Assembly (NCBI RefSeq): GCF_004916975.1
Contig: NZ_STGQ01000001.1
Coordinates: 3,279,674 to 3,343,673 of the forward strand
Length of the DNA: 64,000 bases
From: Paenibacillus dokdonensis
GTDB taxonomy: Bacteria; Bacillota; Bacilli; Paenibacillales; Paenibacillaceae
Direction of reading: 5' to 3'
The notes under the pieces were generated by a model. That model searched no databases, was not told the origin of the DNA, and was given only the letters and a program-made list of their open reading frames with translations. The first letter of the stretch is position 1. Every line of letters begins with the position of its first letter. Made by a program: the position numbers and the translations under genes. This document shows, in pieces, positions 52,013-61,455 of the stretch.

Positions 52013-52018
52013 ATCATA
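52013..52018 (-). promoter_or_regulatory. Candidate -10 box of the SLH-glycosidase operon
   Basis: TATGAT on the minus strand, 22 bp from the direct-repeat site; in the importer operon the matching gap is 23 bp. No good -35 is present (TGGTTC at the right place), which fits a promoter that depends on an activator. It would give a leader of roughly 100 nt before the SLH gene. Confidence 0.55.
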
Positions 52019-52040
52019 TAAAGTCTCGGGTCAGGAACCA

Positions 52041-52075
52041 TGATCTATTTTGAAGTGGAGTTGATCATTTTTGAA
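52041..52075 (-). promoter_or_regulatory. Candidate operator, direct repeats (SLH-glycosidase operon)
   Basis: TGATCTATTTTGAA (52041-52054) and TGATCATTTTTGAA (52062-52075) are direct repeats with a 21-bp period. The 35 bp differs from the copy at 23247-23281 at only three positions. It starts 6 bp beyond the stop of the response regulator gene and faces the SLH gene. Confidence 0.72.
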
Positions 52076-52080
52076 TTGAA

Positions 52081-53715
52081 TTATTCGCTGTCCCTGCGGT
52101 ATGCCACAGGGCTCACGCCGGTGACTTTTTTAAAAATCCTGCTGAAATGCTCCGGATTGACATACCCGACCATTTCGGCGACTTCATAAATCTTCAGTCC
52201 ATTCTCCAGGGCCTTCTTGGCCTTATCAATGCGAAGGTTAGTCAGGTATTGGATGAAGTTGACCCCGACTTCTTTGGAGAATTGTTTGCTCAAATAGCTC
52301 TCGCTGACCCCCACCATTTGGCTGATCACAGACAGGTGAATCTCCTCGCTGTAATGCTTTTCGAGTATGGACTTGGTTTTGGCTATCATCGGACTCAACC
52401 AGGTGCCTGCGCGATCTGTTTTCGGATGCAGGCTCTCATGAATGAGCTCCAGATACTTTTCACACCACTGGACCGTATCTTCCCATGTATCGAACCTTCG
52501 AACCTGCTCCAAGGGATGAGGAAAGGTTTCATTAAGCTCCTTCATCGATATCCCCTTCTGGTACACAAGCGATCCTGCCGTCCAGATTAAATCGCTGAGC
52601 TCCGATCTGATCTGTCCGGGGAGCGAAGGAAACCTTCCGGCTAGAAGCTCGCAGCATCGCTGATAATACGGCTTCCATATGGATGCATCCTCATCTTTCA
52701 GAGATTGGACAAGCTCTGTTTTCGCAGGCGGCCAGATTTCCTTCCAGTCTTCCTCGGTAACGGACGTCTTTTTCTCGGATTCGGGATAAAAAAGACGATC
52801 ATATCCTTGGTAGTAGCTGAGCACGGACAGCCTCTCCGCTTGCTGAAACAGGCGGTTCCATTCAAAAAGCCCGTCTGCCGCATCGCTGATGCCAATGGAT
52901 AAGTTTAAATTCAGAAATTGTTTAAGTCTGATTTTGATATCCGTCAGCATCGTATAACTCAGTCTCCTCACCGCCATGCTGCTGCTTGGCTTTGGAAACG
53001 TGAAGTACAGATTATACTGCCGTTCATCACTGCGGCATACGTGGCATACCGATTCGCGCCTGTCTTTATTCGCAACCGACTGAACCGTCTGAATAATCAT
53101 CCGGTGAATACGATCCAACTGCACGGCGTCCGAAAGCCGGAGCACGGCAGCCACTTGATTCTTCTCCCCCATATGCTTCCGTAGACGATCCAAGGGCTCC
53201 TTGAGTTCTTCCATTTCCCCGCCTGAGAGCATGCCCGGTTCTTCGCTGGACAAACGGTGTAGAATTGCACAGATCGATGCATCCTCATCGATATCATCTG
53301 CAGCATCTGAATTGCTTTGGCGTTTATCCAGCGCATCCACGGTTTTTTGCAGCACAGGCGCGATATACGACTCCTCCAAATTTGCTTTCAGCATATAGTC
53401 AAATGCTCCCAGCACAAAGGATTCCCTGACATAGTCATAATCACCGTATGCACTCAGCATGATGGTCAGCGGCTGCTTGGAAAAGGTAGTTCCACCCAAT
53501 GCCTCGAGCAGCTGGACTCCGTTCATGCGCGGCATTTGGATATCGGCCAGTACAATATCAACATCCTGGCGCTCCTCCAGCAGTTTTAATGCTTCTTCCC
53601 CATCGCCCGCCTCCCCTATAATCTCGATTTCATTTGAGGTCAAAGAGATATACTCGCGAAGGGCGAGCCTTGCCAGCGGTTCGTCATCCACGATAAAAGC
53701 CTTATATTTACTCAT
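52081..53715 (-). CDS. AraC-type response regulator (YesN family)
   Basis: Transcription factor of 544 residues with an N-terminal receiver domain (IVDDEP, phospho-acceptor Asp58 in VLADIQMPRMNG, and MLKANLEESY near the conserved Lys), a long linker region about 140-430, and a C-terminal double helix-turn-helix AraC domain over the last 100 residues (LSVISQMVGVSESYLSKQFSKE, VAEMVGYVNPEHFSRIFKKVTG). The paired kinase and a binding protein lie upstream on the same strand. It is the best candidate to bind the two direct-repeat sites in the island and so to switch on both the enzyme and the importer operons. ATG 53713-53715 is preceded by GGAGGG. Confidence 0.92.
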   Translation of the reverse strand: MSKYKAFIVDDEPLARLALREYISLTSNEIEIIGEAGDGEEALKLLEERQDVDIVLADIQMPRMNGVQLLEALGGTTFSKQPLTIMLSAYGDYDYVRESFVLGAFDYMLKANLEESYIAPVLQKTVDALDKRQSNSDAADDIDEDASICAILHRLSSEEPGMLSGGEMEELKEPLDRLRKHMGEKNQVAAVLRLSDAVQLDRIHRMIIQTVQSVANKDRRESVCHVCRSDERQYNLYFTFPKPSSSMAVRRLSYTMLTDIKIRLKQFLNLNLSIGISDAADGLFEWNRLFQQAERLSVLSYYQGYDRLFYPESEKKTSVTEEDWKEIWPPAKTELVQSLKDEDASIWKPYYQRCCELLAGRFPSLPGQIRSELSDLIWTAGSLVYQKGISMKELNETFPHPLEQVRRFDTWEDTVQWCEKYLELIHESLHPKTDRAGTWLSPMIAKTKSILEKHYSEEIHLSVISQMVGVSESYLSKQFSKEVGVNFIQYLTNLRIDKAKKALENGLKIYEVAEMVGYVNPEHFSRIFKKVTGVSPVAYRRDSE

Positions 53716-53735
53716 GTTTTATCCCTCCGGCTCGG

Positions 53736-55046
53736 TTATTTTAATGACTCCACGGCTTTACTCCAGTTCTGGTTCAGCATGTGTTGTACATCTGCCACGG
53801 ATGCTCCGGAAAAGATATCCTGTCCCGCTTTTTTCTCGTTAAACTGCGCCTTGCTCTTAACAGTCTCGTACCGTTCGTTCATTCCGAAATACATAAAAGG
53901 TTCGAATGGATGCATGCTTTTGACCCGATTGAAAAAAGGCTGATCAGAGGGAATATTCGTCATTGTGGAGGTATTTCCTGAATAATTGATGTAATCCTGA
54001 TACACCTCAGTGCTGAATATCCATTCCAAAAAGTCCTTTACCTCCTCCACATTTTTGGAGTTTCTGTTAATCGCCATGTACTGGTCAGGCATGGTTACTG
54101 CCTCAAGCCGCTCGTGAATATCCAATCTCCATGGTAGCGCGAAAGCATCCAAATCCTCGTCGGTTTTGACGTTGGTAATGTAATCCTGGTAATACCATTG
54201 TCCCAGCGCAATCATGGCGGCTTTTTTAGATTGAAACAGCTGTTTGGCTTCATCAAATCCGATGCTTAAAGCATCGGTGCCTGCGAGCCTGTGCTCGGCG
54301 ATTCTTTTTAGAAGGTTTGCGGCCGTCTCGAAGGACGAGTTCTTGCCGAACGGCTCCTTCGTATATGCCAAATTGGTGAGATAATTAGGATCTTTGGAGA
54401 GAAGAGGAGGACCGAATTCGATGAAAGGGTAGAAAGTCCAGTCCTCTTTCCCGCCAATCGCGATTGGAATATATGTATCGTGATTTTTGATGGCTTCAAG
54501 CACCTGCTCAAATTCACCGAGGGTTTGCGGGATTTGCAGATTCAGTTCATGAAAAATACTGGGGTGGTAAAAAACATATTCAGAGAAGGATACCAGCGGC
54601 AAACCCAGGATATCTCCATTAAATACGGCAGGAAACTTGTTGGCTTTAGTCGCCTCAAAACCATTAAGTGGAAGAATTGCATCCTGGTACGCGGACAACT
54701 GGGAGGGCTTCAAATAAAACACATCCGGCAGATCGTTTGCCGCGAGCCTCACCTTTAAATATTGGCCGCTGTTATCCGGTATGGTCTCCACCTCCACGGT
54801 CACATTCGGCTTGATTTTGGAATATTCCTTGACCTTGCTGGTCCAGAACAAAATGTCCATTTTGGTTTCCCACATGCCAAATTTGATCTTAACCGGCTGA
54901 TCTTGATTGGCTGCCGGTTTGCCTGCAGTTGAAATTTTTTTTACCGGATTTAATACCATGTCAGACAGCGGTCCGCTTACGCCGATACTAATAAAGAATA
55001 GAAGGCAGGCGGCAAGCAGAAGGTATAACCATTTCGTACGATTCAT
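53736..55046 (-). CDS. Solute-binding protein without permeases, linked to the two-component system
   Basis: 436 residues with the CUT1 solute-binding fold (IKFGMWETKMDILFWTSKVKEY, DVFYLKPSQLSAYQD, IALGQWYYQDY). The N-terminus (residues 7-28) is hydrophobic; LLAAC at 10-14 resembles a lipobox, but the cysteine is buried inside the hydrophobic stretch, so a signal anchor is as likely as lipidation. It lies between kinase and regulator genes, 20 bp before the regulator, and no permease is adjacent. The arrangement suggests that it presents a ligand to the kinase and is a sensing co-receptor more than a transporter part (inference). Confidence 0.8.
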   Translation of the reverse strand: MNRTKWLYLLLAACLLFFISIGVSGPLSDMVLNPVKKISTAGKPAANQDQPVKIKFGMWETKMDILFWTSKVKEYSKIKPNVTVEVETIPDNSGQYLKVRLAANDLPDVFYLKPSQLSAYQDAILPLNGFEATKANKFPAVFNGDILGLPLVSFSEYVFYHPSIFHELNLQIPQTLGEFEQVLEAIKNHDTYIPIAIGGKEDWTFYPFIEFGPPLLSKDPNYLTNLAYTKEPFGKNSSFETAANLLKRIAEHRLAGTDALSIGFDEAKQLFQSKKAAMIALGQWYYQDYITNVKTDEDLDAFALPWRLDIHERLEAVTMPDQYMAINRNSKNVEEVKDFLEWIFSTEVYQDYINYSGNTSTMTNIPSDQPFFNRVKSMHPFEPFMYFGMNERYETVKSKAQFNEKKAGQDIFSGASVADVQHMLNQNWSKAVESLK

Positions 55047-55097
55047 TTGCTTCGCACCTCATTCCCATGTAATCCATCTCACCGCTTTACATTATCC

Positions 55098-56873
55098 TTA
55101 AACCAGCAGCTCATCAGGCTCGCGAATCTGGGGAAGACGGATGTGGACAATCGTTCCATGCGGCATATTAGATTCATATCGCAGTCCATACTTTGGACCG
55201 TAATGCAGCTGAATCCGTTTATGGACATTCATATTCCCCATACCGCTGAACGTATGCCTGGTTGTACCTTCATCCGGAAGTATCGGCTCTTCCCGCTCCA
55301 ACCCCACGCCGTTATCCGCCACGGTGATCAGCAGGTCCTCACCCTCCAATACACTGGATATCCGGATAATACCCTGATAATCGATATCCTTCAGCCCATG
55401 AATAAAGCTATTTTCCAAAATGGGCTGGAGCAGCAGCTTCAGCAAATATAATTCTTCTGTCTCTGGAGCGATATCCCACTGAGTAACGACCGATTTGCCA
55501 AAGCGGATCTCCATGATATACAAATAATGCTTGAGATGATCGACTTCTTCCGCGACTGTCGTGACAAGCCCGCCCCGGTTAAATGAAGAGGCAATCAGCC
55601 TGGTTAGCGCATGCGTCATATTGCGGATATTGTCCGCTTTGCTGATGAGTGCCATGAATTTGATCGAGTTCAGTGTATTGATCAGAAAATGCGGATTGAT
55701 CTGTGACTGCAGGGCTGCGAACTCAGCCTTCCTCTTCTCGACCTCCTGTTGCTCATGCTGATATATCAGTTCCCGTATCCTTTCGGTCATTTGGTTAAAG
55801 GAATGGCCCAGGCTCGCCATCTCCAGGCTGCCCGTGACGTTAATTTTTGCGTTCAAATCACCATGCGTAACCCGGACCATCTGCCGGAGCAGCTCCAGGA
55901 TGGGCTTGGTCATATTGGATACGAAGTAAAAGGAGATCAGAATAAAAGCCAAAATGATCAATATCGCCAGAAACCAGATGAAGGAATTGACGCTGCGGTA
56001 GTTGGCCATGAGTTTGGTGTAAGGGATTTTTTGCACAACCACCCAGTTGGGACGGGATACATCCACCTTGGCGTAGGTGATCAGCGTCTTATCACCGTCC
56101 GTATCATCCACGTACGAACCCTGATCATGCTGAAATGTGTCTGCTAATCGGTGCATGGGCAGCTTGCTGCCTCTCTTCAATATCGTATTGGAGGCAATAA
56201 TCTCACCCAGATCATCGGCGATAAAAAGTGTCGATTCCGAGTTGTCCCGAGACTGCAAAATATGGTCGAACGCGCTGCTTTCAAATGTGAACAATATCAT
56301 CTCAAGCTGTGAGGAAGGATTGGAGTAGCCCGGCGACAGGGCCGCGACCATCATATAGGGACTGTAATTTCCATAGAGAGAGTTCGGCTTCATGCCGATG
56401 AAATGGATAAAGTTCGGCTTCTTCAGAGCCGACATATACCAATCTTCTTTTTGGATCTCCGTTCCTCTCTGCATCAGATTTTTCAAATAGGAGTATGAGG
56501 ACCCGTCATCGAAATAGAAATTGACGGACAGTACGCGTCCCGAGACGGAGGCGGTGTATTTTTCAATCAGCACCTTCAATTTATAAGTGGCGAGCTGTCT
56601 CTCAAAACCGTCCTGCCGGTAGATATCATAAACGGTGGATATAACATCCTCATCCAGTCCAATGGAAGCGAAGAGGCCGGACAAGCGCCCGATTTCCTGG
56701 CTGACCGAATAGGCAAGTGCCTGGGCGGTTTGCAGGGAGCGATCCGTGTTTTGCTGCAGAATATCGCGTTTGTAAATGTTGAGGATGATAGAGCAGATCA
56801 GGAGCATCGGAATAATGACAATGAGGATGAAAAAAAGTCTTAATATGGAGGACATTCGCCATTTTTTTTTCAT
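55098..56873 (-). CDS. Sensor histidine kinase (YesM family)
   Basis: 591 residues. A transmembrane helix (about 10-32), a large extracytoplasmic sensor region (about 35-295, Cache-like), a second helix (about 300-322), a HAMP domain, the His_kinase domain with phospho-acceptor His395 in QSQINPHFLINTLNSIKF, and an ATPase domain (LLLQPILENSFIHGL, ADNGVGLE). YesM/YesN pairs in Firmicutes commonly control nearby sugar-uptake and glycosidase genes. ATG 56871-56873 has AAGGGG five bases upstream. It is the first gene of the regulatory trio, and its extracellular domain may sense a released glycan directly or through the solute-binding protein encoded next. Confidence 0.92.
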   Translation of the reverse strand: MKKKWRMSSILRLFFILIVIIPMLLICSIILNIYKRDILQQNTDRSLQTAQALAYSVSQEIGRLSGLFASIGLDEDVISTVYDIYRQDGFERQLATYKLKVLIEKYTASVSGRVLSVNFYFDDGSSYSYLKNLMQRGTEIQKEDWYMSALKKPNFIHFIGMKPNSLYGNYSPYMMVAALSPGYSNPSSQLEMILFTFESSAFDHILQSRDNSESTLFIADDLGEIIASNTILKRGSKLPMHRLADTFQHDQGSYVDDTDGDKTLITYAKVDVSRPNWVVVQKIPYTKLMANYRSVNSFIWFLAILIILAFILISFYFVSNMTKPILELLRQMVRVTHGDLNAKINVTGSLEMASLGHSFNQMTERIRELIYQHEQQEVEKRKAEFAALQSQINPHFLINTLNSIKFMALISKADNIRNMTHALTRLIASSFNRGGLVTTVAEEVDHLKHYLYIMEIRFGKSVVTQWDIAPETEELYLLKLLLQPILENSFIHGLKDIDYQGIIRISSVLEGEDLLITVADNGVGLEREEPILPDEGTTRHTFSGMGNMNVHKRIQLHYGPKYGLRYESNMPHGTIVHIRLPQIREPDELLV

Positions 56874-57179
56874 AGGATCCCCTTCTCTCTATAAGGCTTA
56901 AGGTGCATAGTTTAGAAAACTATTCCATGACCGAGAAGTAAGTTCCTTTCGGGTGACAAAGGTAGTTGTATTGTTACAAAATGCTATAAATAATCGCAAA
57001 AACACCTACCCAGCCTTCGAGTTAATTCGGGAAGTTACCCCATCATTTGACGGTAATGCAGAAGGAGTCCAATGATCTGAAAAACATCTATCGACGTATT
57101 ATCACAGAAAGCTGTCCATCATTGGACCATGCAAAAAAGACACCCTTATGAAAAAGAGTGCCTCTTTGTCCTCGTATTC
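56874..57179. other. Gap between ribH and the island kinase gene
   Basis: 306 bp with no open frame that I can support. It holds the ribH terminator (57132-57166), an inverted repeat GTCCAATGAT (57068-57077) / ATCATTGGAC (57117-57126) with a 39-nt loop of unknown meaning, and presumably the promoter of the kinase gene, which I could not pin down. It is the right edge of the island. Confidence 0.6.
57132..57166 (-). terminator. Terminator of the rib operon
   Basis: AGAGGCACTC and GGGTGTCT pair with G-U wobbles on the minus strand and a run of six T follows, 14 bp after the ribH stop. Confidence 0.7.
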
Positions 57180-57647
57180 CTATTTGAACTGTTTTGTCAG
57201 GTTGGCCATTTCGATGGCTGACATCGCCGCCTCGTAGCCTTTGTTCCCCGCCTTGGTGCCCGCCCGTTCGATGGCTTGCTCAATGCTGTCTGTCGTCAGA
57301 ACGCCGAAGATGACCGGAACGCCTGTCTTGAGGCTGGTAGCGGCAACGCCTTTGGCCACTTCATTGCATACCACATCATAATGGGAGGTGGCCCCGCGGA
57401 TGACGGTTCCGAGAGTAATCACGGCATCATACTTTCCGCTTTCGGCCATTTTGCTGGCAACCAGCGGGATTTCAAAAGCTCCCGGTACCCACGCCACATC
57501 AACTTCATCTTCACCGGCACCATGACGCTTTAATCCATCGAGAGCGCCGCCCAGCAGCTTGCTCGTAATAAATTCATTGAATCTTCCAACCACAATCCCG
57601 TATTTCAAACCGCTCGATACCAAATTGCCTTCAAAAATATGTGCCAT
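57180..57647 (-). CDS. ribH: 6,7-dimethyl-8-ribityllumazine synthase
   Basis: Condenses the pyrimidine made by RibD with the butanone phosphate made by RibAB to give lumazine, the penultimate step of riboflavin synthesis. 155 residues, the usual length, with family blocks [54 protein letters not shown] (catalytic His in the last) and [24 protein letters not shown]. It is the last gene of ribDE(AB)H and forms icosahedral shells in Bacillus. Confidence 0.96.
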   Translation of the reverse strand: MAHIFEGNLVSSGLKYGIVVGRFNEFITSKLLGGALDGLKRHGAGEDEVDVAWVPGAFEIPLVASKMAESGKYDAVITLGTVIRGATSHYDVVCNEVAKGVAATSLKTGVPVIFGVLTTDSIEQAIERAGTKAGNKGYEAAMSAIEMANLTKQFK

Positions 57648-57674
57648 TTCTATATCAACCTCTCTTATATGTGA

Positions 57675-58889
57675 TTAAGATTCCATGCTCAGCATGTGTC
57701 CAAGCTTCGTTTGTTTCGTATGCAAGTAACGGCTGTTATCGACTCCGGCTTCCATCTGAATCGGAACACGCTCGACAACTTCCAGGCCATGGCCTTCAAG
57801 ACCTTTGATTTTCCTCGGATTATTGGTCAAAAGTCGGATTTGCCGAACACCCAGATCCTTAAGGATTTGAGCGCCAATGCCGTAGTCGCGAAGATCCGCC
57901 GGGAATCCCAGCTTGAGATTCGCATCCACGGTATCCAGCCCCTGCTCCTGCAGCTCATAAGCCTTTAACTTGTTAATCAGGCCGATTCCCCGGCCTTCCT
58001 GCCTCATGTATAACAATACACCGGAGCCTTCTTCTTCGATCTGCCGGAGCGCCGCAGCGAATTGCGGACCGCAGTCGCATCGCAGCGAATGGAACACATC
58101 CCCTGTCAGACATTCGGAGTGCACCCTCACAAGCACTGGTGTTTCGCTGGATATCGTCCCTTTGACAAGTGCCAGATGCTCTTTGTCATCCACCTCGTTG
58201 GTGTAAGCTACTGCCTGAAAGACTCCGAAATCCGTTGGCATCCGTACCTCGGCTTCCCGGTGGACCAACTGCTCTCGCTGATTGCGGTATTGAATCAAAT
58301 CCTGGATCGATATCAGCTTCAGACCTTGCTTACTCGCGATTGCCTGTAAATCCGGAAGTCTCGCCATGGTTCCGTCCTCTTTCATAATTTCACAGATCAC
58401 ACCGGCGGGGGCGCAGCCGCTTAATCTTGCCAGATCCACCGCTGCTTCGGTATGGCCTGCCCTCCGAAGGACGCCCCCATCCTTGGCGATCAGAGGAAAC
58501 ATATGACCGGGGCGGCGAAAATCCGCGGCTGCGGATGTCGGATCGCTCAGAGCCTTTACTGTCAATGAGCGTTCAAACGCAGATATGCCCGTAGTTGTAT
58601 CTTTATGATCAACCGATACCGTAAAAGCCGTACCGTGATGGTCGGTGTTCTGCTCTGTCATGGGAGACAACTTGAGTACTTCGGCCCGTTCGCGTGTAAT
58701 CGGCACGCACACCAGCCCCCGGCCTTCAGTAATCATAAAGTTAATAACCTCTGGCGTGGCCTTTTCCGCCAATGCAACAAAGTCGCCTTCGTTCTCCCGG
58801 TCCTCATCATCCACCACGATAATGATCTTTCCTGCCCGAAGTTCCTCAAGCGCGTCTTCAATCGGGTCAAATATGAATGGATCCATCAT
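57675..58889 (-). CDS. ribAB: Bifunctional DHBP synthase / GTP cyclohydrolase II
   Basis: 404 residues. The N-terminal half (1-205) is 3,4-dihydroxy-2-butanone-4-phosphate synthase ([45 protein letters not shown]); the C-terminal half is GTP cyclohydrolase II with the zinc cysteines ([19 protein letters not shown]) and [11 protein letters not shown]. Together they feed both branches of riboflavin synthesis. Start chosen at ATG 58887-58889, with GGGGG seven bases upstream; the open frame runs further to 58922 without a site. In B. subtilis this gene is also called ribA or ribBA. Confidence 0.95.
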   Translation of the reverse strand: MMDPFIFDPIEDALEELRAGKIIIVVDDEDRENEGDFVALAEKATPEVINFMITEGRGLVCVPITRERAEVLKLSPMTEQNTDHHGTAFTVSVDHKDTTTGISAFERSLTVKALSDPTSAAADFRRPGHMFPLIAKDGGVLRRAGHTEAAVDLARLSGCAPAGVICEIMKEDGTMARLPDLQAIASKQGLKLISIQDLIQYRNQREQLVHREAEVRMPTDFGVFQAVAYTNEVDDKEHLALVKGTISSETPVLVRVHSECLTGDVFHSLRCDCGPQFAAALRQIEEEGSGVLLYMRQEGRGIGLINKLKAYELQEQGLDTVDANLKLGFPADLRDYGIGAQILKDLGVRQIRLLTNNPRKIKGLEGHGLEVVERVPIQMEAGVDNSRYLHTKQTKLGHMLSMES

Positions 58890-58931
58890 GTCTAGTCCCC
58901 CTTTTGTTCTGCTAAAAATCATATACGCCCA

Positions 58932-59591
58932 TTAATTAAAGCCGTTCGCTGCCAGCATCTCCAGATCGATTCCCTTCGAACTGCTCCCGGATCCTGCACC
59001 CCTCTGTCCAAGCAGTGCATGCACATACTTGCCGATAATATCGCATTCGATATTCACAATGGTGCCTGCCCTAATGCCGGATAGTCCTGTTTCGCCAAGA
59101 GTATGAGGGATGATGGATACTCTGAAGCTATCCCCGTCTACCTGTGCAATCGTAAGACTGACGCCATCCACGGTGACCGAACCTTGAGGAATGATGTATG
59201 CCGACATTTCCGTTTTATCAGGTGCAATATCAATCAACACCGCATTACGTTCTCTGGATAGTCTGCGAACTGTACCAGTCATATCGACATGCCCCTGCAC
59301 CAGATGTCCTCCGAAGCGACCATTTGCCTTCATGGCTCGCTCCAGATTTATCTGGCTCCCCGGCTTTAGAAGAGCCAGATTGGAATGCCGGTAAGTCTGC
59401 GGAGTAACATCCACCGAAAATCCGCTGCTTCCAATCCTCGTCGCTGTCAGGCATACACCGTTCACCGCAATGCTGTCACCGATCCGGATGTCATCCATGA
59501 TCACAGAAGCCTTAATACTTAGAACCAAGGCTTCACCCTGTCTTGTGATTCCATCCAGAACACCGATTTCTTCTACCAATCCGGTAAACAT
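58932..59591 (-). CDS. ribE: Riboflavin synthase
   Basis: Dismutates two lumazines to riboflavin. 219 residues made of two similar barrel halves: MFTGLVEEIGVL with GDSIAVNGVCLTAT in the first, and GGHLVQGHVDMTGTV with GSVTVDGVSLTIAQV in the second. The order ribD-ribE-ribAB-ribH matches B. subtilis ribDEAH. Confidence 0.95.
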   Translation of the reverse strand: MFTGLVEEIGVLDGITRQGEALVLSIKASVIMDDIRIGDSIAVNGVCLTATRIGSSGFSVDVTPQTYRHSNLALLKPGSQINLERAMKANGRFGGHLVQGHVDMTGTVRRLSRERNAVLIDIAPDKTEMSAYIIPQGSVTVDGVSLTIAQVDGDSFRVSIIPHTLGETGLSGIRAGTIVNIECDIIGKYVHALLGQRGAGSGSSSKGIDLEMLAANGFN

Positions 59592-59617
59592 GCCATCTCT
59601 CCTTTATTTATTGATCT

Positions 59618-60730
59618 TCATCCCTTTGGCCACACCGGTATTCCCGTTACAGATATGTTATTCCCGATCTGTTCGATCTCCAGGGAATCGAGCTTAACAG
59701 CGTCCGCGATATGGTGAACCCCTTCAAAATTGAAATTAACCGGGGCTCCTTTTCCACCGACAATCATCGGAGCCAAATACATGATAATCCGGTCTGCAAG
59801 ACGCTCCTTAAGCAGTGAACCGTTCAGAGTCCCTCCGCCTTCGACCAATATGGACCCAATCTCCATGCGCCCCAGTTCTTGCAGAGCGAACCCGAGATCG
59901 ACGGAAGAACCACTGCCGCAAGCGAGAACTGCCGCTCCAAAGTCCCTTAGCAGCTTCACTTTCTGCGGATCCGCCTGCTCCGTCGTTAGTACGATGACCG
60001 GAGATGCACCTTCACTGAAAATTCTGGCGTCAGGCGATAAGCTGAGCTTGGAATCCACAATGATGCGGATTGGCTGCAAGCCGCCTACCTCTTCATGCCT
60101 TGTCGTCAGTGCGGGATCATCCGCTTGAACCGTTCCGATGCCAACCATGATGGCCTGATGCCGATGACGGAGGCTGTGTACCTGCCGCCTTGCCTCCTCA
60201 TTCGAAATCCACTTGCTGTCACCCGTATCGGTTGCAATTTTCCCGTCCAGTGTACTCGCCGTCTTGATGGTCACATAAGGCATCCCTGTCGTAATATATT
60301 TCACGAATTTCTCGTTTTGGCGAATGGCTCTATCTCTTAAAACACCGACCTTTACTTCAATGCCGTTCTGTTTAAGCCTTTCGATTCCTGTGCCCGCAAC
60401 CTGCGGATTCGGATCTTCACATGCGATAATCACCCGCTTCACCTGGGCCTCCACCAGCAGATCGCAGCAGGGTGGGGTTTTGCCGAAATGGCTGCAGGGT
60501 TCCAGCGTCACATACACGCTGCTTCCCTCAGCGTTTTTACCAGCCATACCCACAGCATGAACTTCCGCATGCCCGCTTCCCCGCTGGAGATGCGTTCCCA
60601 GCCCGACAAGCGCACCGTCCTTAACGATGACACAGCCTACCACCGGATTAATGCCTGTTTGTCCTTGTGCACGCTCCGCCATATCCAGTGCCAGCGACAT
60701 ATAAAATTCATCGTTAACAACCATTTCCAT
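59618..60730 (-). CDS. ribD: Bifunctional riboflavin deaminase/reductase
   Basis: 370 residues. The N-terminal deaminase has the zinc-binding motifs HAEVHA and PCSHFGKTPPCCDLL; the C-terminal reductase part includes TASTLDGKIA near residue 165 and EGGGTLNGSLL near 300. It converts the GTP cyclohydrolase II product in two steps. First gene of the operon, behind the FMN riboswitch and its terminator. GGAGGAGGT lies upstream of ATG 60728-60730; an ATG two codons later is an alternative. Confidence 0.95.
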   Translation of the reverse strand: MEMVVNDEFYMSLALDMAERAQGQTGINPVVGCVIVKDGALVGLGTHLQRGSGHAEVHAVGMAGKNAEGSSVYVTLEPCSHFGKTPPCCDLLVEAQVKRVIIACEDPNPQVAGTGIERLKQNGIEVKVGVLRDRAIRQNEKFVKYITTGMPYVTIKTASTLDGKIATDTGDSKWISNEEARRQVHSLRHRHQAIMVGIGTVQADDPALTTRHEEVGGLQPIRIIVDSKLSLSPDARIFSEGASPVIVLTTEQADPQKVKLLRDFGAAVLACGSGSSVDLGFALQELGRMEIGSILVEGGGTLNGSLLKERLADRIIMYLAPMIVGGKGAPVNFNFEGVHHIADAVKLDSLEIEQIGNNISVTGIPVWPKG

Positions 60731-60766
60731 GCCTATCTCTACCTCCTCCCTATTTCAAAAATGCAA

Positions 60767-60799
60767 CAAAAAAAGCCCTCCGGATCAACATCCGGGGGC
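60767..60799 (-). terminator. Regulatory terminator of the FMN riboswitch
   Basis: GCCCCCGGAT and ATCCGGAGGGC pair around a short loop on the minus strand and a run of seven or more T follows. It lies between the aptamer and ribD, so FMN binding should favour this terminator. Confidence 0.88.
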
Positions 60800-61034
60800 A
60801 GCTTGAGAGTAATTTGAAGACACGCAAATAAAGCTTCTGTCATGGAATTATAGACAGATCCTGTGTGCAGGAATAGCAAATAACAATGTCTTTTTATGGA
60901 TCGCATACTTTCCGGTATACAGAGTAAGCCAAATAGACTTCAGCGTTCATACCTGAGTACGTGAAAAAAGACACGCATGCGTAAGCTCTATTGGGTGGCA
61001 TCGCATGAACAATATGTAACATGCGTTTCCTCTC

Positions 61035-61213
61035 CTTCTCTCATCCAGACTATACTGTCGGTCCCGGATTTGCACCAGGTCCACCGTACGCGGGCCAATT
61101 TGCCACGCGTCCGGGTCACGGACTGAGACGCTTCCGCTTCATGGCTTCTCACCTTGAAACAATATGCATCATCACCGCCGGTAGGGAATTTCACCCTGCC
61201 CCGAAGGATTAAC
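61035..61213 (-). ncRNA. FMN riboswitch (RFN element)
   Basis: The minus strand shows the conserved blocks CTTCGGGGCAGGGTGAAATT, CCTACCGGCGGTGATGA, AGTCCGTGACCC, and a late GGTGGACCTGGTGCAAATCC-like core, ending in GATGAGAGAAGG. When FMN is plentiful the riboflavin operon should be turned off through the terminator at 60767-60799. About 235 nt separate aptamer and terminator, longer than usual, and could hold a complex antiterminator. Confidence 0.95.
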
Positions 61214-61215
61214 CA

Positions 61216-61404
61216 ATCTTGCTTATGAAATTATAAAGAAAACTTTCCTGAACATTCAGGCGCTTTCTTAAAAGAAATGTTAACACCGCATTTCGTAAAA
61301 TGCAACCTCAAATCTGCAGGGCTTATTCTTTTTCCAAACGAAAAAAGCCGTCTTTCCCTTGCAACAGCAATGAAATAAACGGCTTGATTGTTATGAACTT
61401 TGCT
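61216..61404. other. Intergenic region between ppiB and the riboswitch, with rib promoter
   Basis: On the minus strand a perfect TATAAT (61230-61235) lies about 17 bp before the aptamer; its -35 is poor. A weak hairpin AAGCCGT / ACGGCTT at 61341-61385 with a T-run on the minus strand may be a second terminator after ppiB. I see no gene. Confidence 0.5.
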
Positions 61405-61445
61405 AAAAACCCCCTCCGAAGGATATACCTCTGGAGGGGGTTTTT
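61405..61445 (-). terminator. Terminator of ppiB
   Basis: AAAAACCCCCTCC and GGAGGGGGTTTTT form a strong GC-rich stem with T-runs in both directions, a few bases after the ppiB stop. Confidence 0.92.
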
Positions 61446-61455
61446 CATGAGATTA

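Noticed and set aside
53736..55046. Calling this binding protein a classic lipoprotein of an ABC importer
   Set aside because: The LLAAC cysteine sits in the middle of the hydrophobic stretch and there are no permease genes beside it; a transport role is not supported.
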